Shown: in pieces, positions 55,710 to 64,000 of the stretch
Position numbering within the stretch: the stretch's first letter is position 1
How the letters are laid out: every line of letters starts with the position of its first letter
NCBI GenBank assembly: GCA_019915135.1
Contig: JAHLMK010000002.1
Coordinates: 2,914,001 to 2,978,000, forward strand
From: Strobilurus pachycystidiatus
Taxonomy: Eukaryota > Basidiomycota > Agaricomycetes > Agaricales > Physalacriaceae
Reading direction: 5' to 3'
DNA: 64,000 nt
Notes under the pieces: generated by a model
What the model was told of the DNA's origin: nothing
Seen by the model: the letters and a program-made list of their open reading frames with translations, nothing else
Databases searched by the model: none
Program-made: the position numbers and the translations under genes

Positions 55710-56080
55710 TTGGTGGAAGGATTCGGACTGTTCGAGATTGGAGGCGGAGGAGCGTGCGCCGATTGGTGATTGCGGCCGAAAATCTCGTCATGTGAATATC
55801 GCGAAGCAGCCAGACGATACGGGTGCATGATTGTTCGTTGTTGCGTCCTGGTTGAAGACAAGGTCCCAATCGAGAAGACTGCCGCCATGTGCGCACTCCG
55901 CGACTTGCCGAGCACGGTCTCTCGGTAACCATCACTGTCGACTACAACAATAGCCGCGTCTAATTGTTTACTGCCCCATCCTTCTTATTGTTTTCTGGTC
56001 ATGTCGCATATAACACGAGCACCCAAAGCTGTCTGCTCACCCATTCCGCCATCATGCAATCCGCCCCCCAATTCGATGTT
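55710..56080 (+). repeat. Direct repeat R1, copy b
   Basis: Partner of 53872-54205. It contains GCATATAAC near 56003 as the probable TATA element of the gene starting at 56054, and begins within 10 bp of the end of the NmrA duplication unit. Confidence 0.85.
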
Positions 56081-57429
56081 CAAAGGCTCGAGTCCCTCTT
56101 TTTGAAGTTGGACGACAGCACAAAGATATACGACATGTTCAACACCGCTAGCAATCTCGTGCAGCTCCTCGCAGTCAACCAGGGACTGTGCCAATACCCC
56201 CGGTCCCTCCTCGTCCAAGACTTTTACATCCCATCCCGCCCTGACGACGCCTCCGTGTCCTTCCCTCTATCCCGCACCGACTCCATCCCCAAACTCCTTG
56301 CCGTGATGCCCCGACTCCAATCGCTCCATCTCAAGGCCATTCTTATCTCGGACGTTCCCTTCTACTCTGCCTCTGTCACGCGGTTGACGCTCACGAACTG
56401 TCATCTGCCGGAACGCTGCTTCCCTCAACTCTTAGCAGCTTTTCCTAGACTGCAGGCTCTGACTCTTCGTGGGATAACGTTGCTCGTCATTCAGTCACTC
56501 GGGAACGTGGAGGAGCCCGAACGCATTCACCTCCCGGGGTCGAACGGCTACGACGCATGGTTGATGGGGAACCAGCGCCGTGCCATACGGCGTTCCGCGC
56601 CTGTGGCGCAAGGGCTCAATCTCAAGTCTCTCGATGTAGCGTTGTGCACCGTCGGCGACTTTAGATTATGGGACTACCTCGCCACGTCGGGAGCGGTCGT
56701 CGATATCCTGCATCTCACCGTGTGCACGACGGTCCTCAGCCAGACGGTGCGAGATCGGATGCAGATGATGGTGGATAAGACTAGGATGAGCGTCCATATC
56801 CGTGGACTGCAGCGTATGTCTGACTCTTCAGAATTGGTGTATGTCACGACTGACGCTCCTCCTCAGGGCTCGACCCTCAAACACAGGCGACTATCCCGGG
56901 CCTTTCCCTCCCCCGCACGCTAAAGCAGTTGACACTCAACATTGGCGTGCACGATGCTATCACCACAAACCAGCCCGACGTGCACGTGTTGCAATGGTTC
57001 GCCTCGACGCTACTACCCGATCTGCCCATCATCGTGCGACTCGAATTCTCCCTCCACGTCGCCCCCGGGCCGGACGGCGGCTCCGAGTACACGCCCCACT
57101 TCCTCCGCGGGATGTCTTCACTCGACGACGCCCTCTCCGCCCGCGCGTTCCAGGGCGCCGTCTTCCTGCGGATATCCCCCCATAGACACTCGATCAAGTT
57201 CGACAACGAGAAGATGCAGTGGTTGGTTTCGAATTGGTTGTTGCCCAAGACAAGAGAGGCTTTCAACGACAACGCAAACTCGGATTTGCCGACTGATTTT
57301 GAGTTTGGGAGTGAGGGGGTGGGGGATATTGGACATTGGAAGGATCTGAGGAAGGTGAGGCCGATGATTAAGCAAGAGGAGGGTCACAGCCAGCGCAATC
57401 CGGAGGGGCTGCATGTTTTGGCCTTTTGA
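56054..57429 (+). CDS. Leucine-rich protein of the F-box/LRR kind, copy 1 (440 aa, two exons)
   Basis: Exons 56054-56813 and 56867-57429 join in frame. The N-terminus lacks a visible F-box. The middle has irregular leucine-rich repeats (MPRLQSLHLKAILI, VTRLTLTNCHLP, FPRLQALTLRGITL, LKSLDVALCTVGDFRLWDYL, LHLTVC) typical of the many basidiomycete F-box-like LRR proteins. The C-terminal part (LPRTLKQLTLNIGVHD, then a globular section) is unassigned. The convergent gene at 57775 shares LKSLD...G.F..WDYLA.SG..VD.L.LTV. In F-box proteins the LRR selects targets for ubiquitination; without an F-box this is only a guess. The promoter lies in repeat R1b. Confidence 0.78.
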
Positions 57430-57774
57430 TTTGCCGGATTTGGGAGAATTTCTGGAAAGTATAGCGTTGACGAATTGACTGACTTTGTGGTTTTTCATTC
57501 CATTTTATACCCATGCCGCTGTACCCAAAGAACAACGATCTCTATGATACCTTTGGCCTAGTTAAATTGATCCTAGACAACTAATTACTACTTGATAACC
57601 GAATCCATATGACAAGTTCGGTTGATGGACCCGATGCAGTCAATCGTTATCGATGTAGTTGGTTCTTGTAGCTGAGGTAGTCGAGCACACTGGCCCACTG
57701 TCAGTTGAGGACCGTCACTCGAGGTTACACGTTCATTTCGCAGTAGACACAGAGACAAAGTGACATTCATATTG

Positions 57775-59364
57775 TTACATCTCTACATCGTAATCGTGAT
57801 ACATATCGTCTCTTTCACTCTCACAGTCTGCGTCCCACACATCTTCGCCCTCCTCCTTTGTCAGCAACCGATATTCATACCAATCGACAGCGCTCAAAAG
57901 CTCCTCGATCACATTCACCCTCCTTATGACCGACCGATTCCACGGATTCATCTTCCTCTTCACAGCCCACAGCGACATCTGCACCTCCAGCTCCCGATTC
58001 GACATGGCGCTGATAGCCATCCGGTCCAGTACGGGCATCGTCGTCTGGTTGCGGCTCTGCGCATCCCGCGCGGCCTGCTCTTTCTGCGCTGGAAGGACAT
58101 ATCTACCCCAATCCGCGCGCCCAACCGTCATCCTCGCATCGGGAATGTCCCAATCAACGTCGGGAATGGGCGGTGTGCGGAACCCTTGTCCCCACTCGAT
58201 CGATCCGTGAGTTGCGGGGTTGTTGGGGTTGGCAGGAGTCGTGCCGTCGATGTCCATCCCGAACGAGCCGTAGGGGATCCAGTCGAAGAAATGCATCGCG
58301 GCCCTGGGCAGGCCGTATTCGTGTATCCAGTCCTCGAAGACGAATTTGGCCTTTTCTGAGTCGAAGGACTCGTCCGGAACAGAGGCAATGCACACCCTGT
58401 ATTGAATGTCGAGCGCCGAGTTGACCAAAGCTTCGTCGAGTACCTCGAATGCGGGGAGCATGTCGTTGTTTTTGTACAGCTCGGTCAAGACGTCCTCCTC
58501 CATGTGCAGCCAGAACTCGATGCCTACGGACGGTAGCGGGGCCGTACACGAGTTGAGGCAGCTCGCATAGAAGAAGAGAGCCGGAGCACAGACGGTGACC
58601 CACTTCTCCTCCATGCCGAGTTCAAACTGGAATTGACGAAGGGTTGGCGGAAGATACAGAGTTTCGTTGACTTCATAGTCATTATCACTATGCCCGGCAA
58701 ATGCTGCAGTAGTTCTAAGCAGTGTGTGATAAGGGACTTGGATAGGACACTAACCAGATACTTCACAGATGCGGAACGAAGCTTTGGTGCGATCTACCAT
58801 CGGCTGCATGCGGAGCACCATTGCATCGCTGAGACATTCCGTGCGAACCGTGAGCTCCAGCACGTCCGCGAGTGAGCCCGAAGATGCAAGGTAGTCCCAC
58901 ATGAGAAACTCTCCGCGTGATTTGAGCGTCATATCCAAGGTCTCTAGATGCTTTGCGCTTTCCTTCCTGATGCCGAAGTCGTTCAGACCATACAAGGTCA
59001 TCAGGGCAGAATCTGGAGAGAATATCGTACGTCCGAGCCGGTACATATCTTTCATATCATCATTCGCTTCCAGTAGCTCAGGAACCGAGTGGGGATCATG
59101 GGTGAACTCGACGACATCCGTGAGTGAAAGCGCGCGAGTGATCAAGACCTGCAGACTCGGGAGAGAGTGGAAGATGGAAGCGAATTTGCGCAGGGAGATG
59201 GCGCACTCGGATAGCTTGAGCTTGACGAGGCTCGGGGCGGATAGGCGCGTTGTGGGTAGGATCGTGAGACGTCCTAAGTGTGCCTTCTCCAGGAAGGGTT
59301 CACCATCGGTGAGTGTGTCTAGGACAGACGGGTCCTCCTGGAACGTTGTGCGGACAAGAGACAT
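57775..59364 (-). CDS. Leucine-rich protein of the F-box/LRR kind, copy 2 (484 aa, two exons)
   Basis: Exons 59364-58762 and 58626-57775 join in frame across a 135-nt intron, long for this window; an internal acceptor could exist. Leucine-rich segments (LVKLKLSECAISL, FHSLPSLQVLITRALSL, LETLDMTLKSRGEFLMWDYLASSG, LELTVRTECL) match copy 1. The C-terminal half (FVFEDWIHEYGLPRAAMHFFDW ... RYVLPAQKEQAARDAQSRNQTTMPVLDRMAI) is not found in copy 1, and it ends in an acidic tail. It starts near MSLVRTTF; the first N-terminal segment of copy 1 is missing, so an upstream exon is possible. Convergent with copy 1, with 345 bp between stops. Confidence 0.72.
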
Positions 59365-60087
59365 GATGGGGTAGCGAGTAGGTAGTGAGAGTGCTAGGAT
59401 GACGGCGTTCTGCGTTATGTAGGAGTCGCAGTGAGTAAGCCGTCAGCCCGCCAGAGAAAAGACAATACGGACATAGAGGATCTTATTGTCTTTGGTGCTA
59501 GGACCATGACTCCAACATAGTGGTCTGATCTACGCTTATTGTCCTCGATGACAGAATGGTCCGATGGGAAATCAGACACCGTCGCCATGGAAGCATGACA
59601 GACAAGGCTGATACTTCGACCAATATTGTTTCGAGTACTGATAGCATCCTAGTGCAGGCCATAAACATCTAGACAGCAGACGCGAGAGAACCTTAGGAAG
59701 ATAATAAGCTTTCCAAGGCTTTTCCGGCAAGTAACGGAAGGACCTGCCGTGGATTGATTCACTGTTTGACTGGAACGATGCCACGCGCGTCCAGACCACA
59801 GAAGACACCTCTACAAGCCGGAGATTCCTATTGCTCGAATGAGGAAAGCTACGAGTTAGTCGTAATTTTAGACGAGCTTACTATCCATGCCCGAGTCTTC
59901 ATTCAGCAAGAGCTCGGCATCAGCGAATACTCGATACGAATCATGATCAAGCAGTAGTGTGCTGGACGTTAACGCGGTCAGATGCCCGAGCCGATCCCCG
60001 AGGCACGCGGTGACAGCGGCTTCGAAACTTGACAAAGCACGCTCTCACTCGTCGTGGGTTTCAATGAGGAATTGTAGGGACTGTGGA

Positions 60088-60095
60088 TATATAAG
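60088..60095 (+). promoter_or_regulatory. TATA box of NmrA copy 2
   Basis: TATATAAG 61 nt upstream of the ATG at 60156. Confidence 0.75.
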
Positions 60096-60155
60096 CTGAA
60101 AGTCGAGGAGAAAGATCATAAATCCCAATACACTTACATTCTTCGTATCTGCATC

Positions 60156-61194
60156 ATGTCTCAGAAACTCGTCGTCGTATTCGGTGCTACTGGCGCTCAG
60201 GGAGGAGGCGTCGTCGCAAAGCTCTTGGAAAATCCATCCTACAAGCTACGCGCCGTTACCAGAAACCCAAACGGTGAAGCGGGAAAGGCACTTGCCGCCA
60301 AAGGTGTCGAGGTCGTTTCCGCCGATTGGGCAGATTACTCGAGTGTCTTGAAAGCCTGCGAGGTCAGTAGACATTTTTCCTTGGGTCAGTTGCTAACGAA
60401 GGCACAATGAATAGGGTGCCCACGCTATTTTCGGAAACACCATCTTCCCCAACCTGAAGCCGTACAGCTCGCCTGCATCGTTCGAGCTCGAGGTCAAGCA
60501 GGGCAAGATCCTCGCCGATGCGGCGCTCGCCACACCGACTCTCCAGCACTACATCTGGAGCACGCTCCCCGTCTACCCACTTTACAACGAGGGCTTGGCG
60601 GGCGCTAAAACGCCGCACTTTCTCAGCAAGGTGACCGTGGACGAATACATCCTCTCCCTTCCTGAGCTGGCGAAGAAAACGACCTTCCTCCTCCTGGCGT
60701 TTTACGTCGATAACCTGTCCACGTTCAATCCGCTGCGTAAGAGGAGCGACGGGTCGTATGTTTGGGCACAGCCTATGTCGCCTACGTCGTACATGCCGTT
60801 GACCGGTGACGTTGGGAATAACACGGGAATCTGGGTCTCCAAGATTCTTGAGCGCCCAGACCTCGTACTTCCCAGCAAGTACGTCCTCGCCAACGAGGCG
60901 GTGTGGCGCGTCGACAAGCTCATCGAGTTGTGGGGCAAGATCGTCGGGAAGAAGGCGGTCATGGAACAGATCACCTTGGACGAGTATGTCGAGCGGTTCT
61001 TCCGCGGACCGGCACTGGGAAGGGAGGTTGGACTGATGATGGTTCAGTTCGGAGAGTATTCCGACCCGAAGAAGAGTTCGTCGAGCTTTGCAAAGCCTGG
61101 GTTTGACGAAGTGACCAAGGAGGATTTGGGGATCACGAACTTGATCACAATCGAAGAGACGCTGAGGGGTTTGGATTGGAGTTCGGTGCTTTGA
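60156..61194 (+). CDS. NmrA-like NAD(P)-binding protein, copy 2, intact (328 aa, two exons)
   Basis: Exons 60156-60362 and 60415-61194 join in frame. VVVFGATGAQGGGVV (residues 6-20) is the dinucleotide-binding turn, followed by LRAVTRNP (cofactor selection, basic, suits NADP) and VVSADWADYSSVLKACEGAHAIFGNT, as in the NmrA branch of atypical short-chain dehydrogenases. The active-site Tyr-x-x-x-Lys is not in evidence, as is usual for NmrA-type redox sensors; TLQHYIWSTLP is at the place where it would be. Members sense NAD(P) or act as reductases. Length is normal for the family. A frameshifted twin is at 54480. Confidence 0.92.
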
Positions 61195-61709
61195 AGGAAT
61201 ATGATACTCTGAAATTTCAGCAAACTGTATTCGCTTTTCTCGCATCAGACATGTGTTCACAATGAGAACTATCGCGATGGTCTACCTTGGAAGCGTTTGG
61301 GAAGCGTCCTGGCGCTCTTACAGCGTATCCACGAGAAGTGTCTTGACCGTCTTCTTCAAGTCCAACTTTGCTGCCGACGACAAAAAAAAAAGTCGCCACG
61401 TGGCGTTGATGTAACGTCATCAACTTGATAATTTACAAGAGACGTCCATCGACTTCGAGTTCATCCTCTTCGCTCACACTCCGAAGGTCATTCTTTCCTC
61501 GGCGAGTGGACAAGTTGGACCTATGGAAGTGGTAGGGAACCAGGACGCCCCATACGTGCCCCATACTATATTCCCTTTAGCGAAATGCAATTGGCACCAC
61601 GATGAAGATCGGGTAGATAGGATGCATGTGAGTAGTAAGTAGGGAATATCAAGCGGAGAGCTTGAAGGAGATACATTAGTACAACTATAGCAGTAATGGG
61701 TGAGAGTGT

Positions 61710-63114
61710 TCAACACGGCAGGGATTGTGAATCTGACAAGGCCGGTGATGCCGTCTGAAACAGTCCTTCCTTCAGGGCGTCCACATAGGCTGCGGGATCG
61801 TCCCAGTGTATCTTTGACAAAATAGGATTAGTACTCGATGATGCGCTTGCCATAGCCGACTGATTGGCGATGGCACTCACAAAGTGATTTGCGCCGCGGA
61901 TCTCGACGCTGCGCAATCTTCTGAGGCTCATCCCCTTTGAGAGACACTCTTGATACCGCCTCATGGTATCGTAGTATGAAAAGACGCAGTACCAGATTGA
62001 TGATGTGCAGATCTGGTACACGATCTCGACGTTAGGCAGGCTCTGAGCAACCTCCTCGTCGAATAGCGCTAGGCGCGTCTGCTCATACAGACGCTTCTGC
62101 ATCGCAGGAGTGATTCTGATGGACGTTAGCAAAAGACATAGTGATACTCGGAGCAGCTGAGGACTCACAGCAAGAAGTCCGTAGGTGCAGCGGCCGCAGG
62201 CTCGAAGTGCATTTGTAAATCATCTGGGGTCATCTTTCGGAACGAGTCACGCCCATCGCCTTTCCATGCCTTGTCAAGAGCTCCAGACAGTGGGTCGGGG
62301 TGCTCAAAGTACGAAGAGATCCAGGTGGAGAACTTGAAAAACATCTCCTCGGGTGAAGAGCATGATGGGTCGGTAAAGGCGTTGTAGCCAGAGTTGGTGT
62401 CCTCAGGATATCCGAGCGCGGTGACAGGGGGATCTAGAAGGTATTTTAATGACGGTGAGAGCGGAACTTGATGTGGGATTTAAGTACGTACCAAGCAGAA
62501 CTATCTGACGAAGGTATGGCTCTAGTATCGTGTAGGATGACACGGGAATGGCCTTCGGGTACGCCAGAACAGACAATGCCCTATAGGATAATCCGTCAGT
62601 ATCCATCTCATCGTCCGTGTGGTGCCGGAAATTCGGCGATGAACTCACGATATTGCGCCAAAGCTCCACCCCACTGTTACCAGTCCGCCTGCACTAGCTG
62701 ACGAAGTCGGAATATCGTGGTTTTGTACGTACCACACCAGGAACTGGGTGGTCTGCTGGCCGGTGAGCTCGAGGAACTCTTGCCTCGCTTCAGCTGCCAG
62801 GCCGAGCTCATAGTCCTGATAACGCGTCGAGCCGGAGTATCCTCGACGGTTAACGAGAACGAAGCGGATGTTGGCATCGGCAGCCAAAGGGAGGATGCGT
62901 TTGAATGAATCTGAATGATATGCGCGTCAGTTGAAGGGTGGAATGAAAGGCCAATCGATGACAGATACAGACAGGCATTGAACGTGCTACCATGGAAGAT
63001 AACGACTGTCGTGTAGTCCGTCGAGCCAAGGACGGGGCCAGAGTCGACGAAGGACATCACCGTACCCGCGTCGTCGACGGGTGCGAAGTTTACTTCAACT
63101 GAGGGAGCCAGCAT
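61710..63114 (-). CDS. Alpha/beta-hydrolase-like protein, copy 2 (364 aa, six exons)
   Basis: Exons 63114-62973, 62910-62649, 62580-62492, 62433-62169, 62115-61881 and 61811-61710 join in frame. Exon 3 is exactly the length of copy 1 exon 3 (89 nt), and all phases agree with the gene at 30437. Key residues are kept: IFHGSTFNA, nucleophile Ser130 in GWSFG, probable catalytic His330 in GANHF. The lid has FSTWISSYFEHPDP. The C-terminal IHWDDPAAYVDALKEGLF is longer than in copy 1. No signal peptide. The substrate is unknown; the pair may be a lineage-specific esterase or lactonase family. Confidence 0.9.
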
Positions 63115-64000
63115 AGCCGAGATTATGATGTCGATTAACGTTAGATGGGGGGACTCTGGAGGGAAGTAAGCTTAGCGAGCGATGGCGTTGATGTCTTATG
63201 ATGTACCATGAGCTTTGTGATCATTTGCCATTACGTCCGGTGAGTAAATGGGGCTCGCCGATCCAGCGTGCTCCGTTTAGTTAGCGGTTCTTCTTAGTGA
63301 GGCACCGTGTTATTATATTGCTTGTGGGTGTCTGGTAGTATATCTGCAACTGTGAATAGTAATTATTATCACAGGACAGCGCGACGCAACCGACATACCC
63401 ATACAGAAAACATGGCGCGACCGACATATCCGTCCAGAGGCACGACTTTCCTGCGGATACCGATAGGTAAGCGGTAGGGTACTCAGCGAGGTGGCATCGA
63501 ATGAGAAAACATTTGACCGTACCCAGATCCAGACCCAGGCACGTCGCGTACACGGAACCGAAGTCGACTGTAACATAATGGATGTTGAAGCCTCAATTGC
63601 ACGCCCACAATCATCACAATTCGGCCAGGGTTTGCTGCCGTCCGGGAAATAGAATTTCAGGAACCAGTAGTGCGACGGGCGTAAGACCCCGGATGTCATC
63701 TCAAGAGCGTAAAAGATGACCAAAATCCAACTTTGTGTCACGAAATGGGGAACGCACCAAGTACCTCTTCGTCGCCTGAGGATCTCCTGCAGTCGACGCA
63801 TGGTTCATTAATCCCAGCTTGTACTGTCGCCGTGCAGGTTCGGATTGATAGAGTAATGTTGAGAGCCGAAAATGGTTCAAGGTACCGTACGTTGACGTAT
63901 GGTCTTCGGAAAGTTGCCGATCGCGTGCTCTGTGGCTGACGGCTGAGGCGCGTGTAGGAGGCAAAACCATACCTTCCCGAAGCAGATTGGCACGTCGATA
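63115..64000. other. Right-edge spacer, no supported gene
   Basis: A minus-strand ORF at 63313-63801 has a Trp/Phe-rich start (QSWILVIFYALEMTSGVL) that could be part of a membrane protein running off the window, but splice signals were not convincing. Confidence 0.35.

Larger units (their letters stand above)
59878..61378 (+). repeat. Segmental duplication unit, copy 2
   Basis: Partner of 54227-55702, about 1.5 kb. Differences are mostly substitutions plus small indels in the promoter. This copy keeps the intact gene. Confidence 0.9.

Noticed and set aside
1..64000. CRISPR arrays, operons, riboswitches
   Set aside because: Eukaryotic nuclear DNA with introns; no regularly spaced repeats of that type.

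Overview
The window reads as nuclear DNA of a mushroom-forming basidiomycete (Agaricomycetes). Genes are broken by many GT-AG introns of about 45-60 nt with CTNAC-type branch points. Several families typical of that group are present: a DUF6534 membrane protein, a DUF6698 protein, a Plavaka/KDZ transposase, a fungalysin and a GT15 mannosyltransferase. There are two intact nuclear tRNA genes (initiator Met and Ala). No computation was run. Exon joins were traced by hand from phase, splice sites and paralogue comparison.

Region 1 (1-10162): most of a Ty3/gypsy-type LTR retroelement on the minus strand, with gag-protease, then pol overlapping it by a TAATG stop/start, and an upstream LTR or leader carrying an 80-bp tandem repeat. 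Convergent to gag-pol, on the plus strand, lie two spliced genes for cysteine-cluster plus coiled-coil proteins. One matches a Zn2Cys6-like spacing. No second LTR is seen between pol and the window edge, so both genes appear to be inside the element. The element is inserted in exon 2 of a fungalysin gene (10162-10547).

Region 2 (10548-36630): small genes with long apparently empty spacers. It holds a Lys/Pro/Ala-rich small protein, two stand-alone RNase H proteins (one with a frame break), tRNA-iMet, a secreted helical protein with a paralogue 16 kb away, an Arg/Ser-rich protein, several orphan or membrane proteins (including a tandem four-helix pair), a DUF6534 protein, a six-exon alpha/beta hydrolase, tRNA-Ala and an NTF2-like protein.

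Region 3 (36631-43467): a complete 15-exon fungalysin (M36) metalloprotease, a 12-exon GT15 alpha-1,2-mannosyltransferase and an orphan coiled-coil protein. The protease and the mannosyltransferase both use microexons of 6-10 nt.

Region 4 (44176-50470): an apparently intact 10-exon Plavaka-type transposase followed 183 bp downstream, in the same direction, by an 8-exon DUF6698 gene. This is a candidate two-gene DNA transposon.

Region 5 (50471-64000): a decayed gamma-glutamyltranspeptidase, then a duplicated block with two NmrA-like genes (one frameshifted), two related leucine-rich proteins in convergent orientation, and a second copy of the alpha/beta hydrolase. Gene pairs (fungalysin, RNase H, secreted helical protein, hydrolase, NmrA, leucine-rich protein, four-helix protein) recur across the window, so local duplication followed by decay is its main theme.
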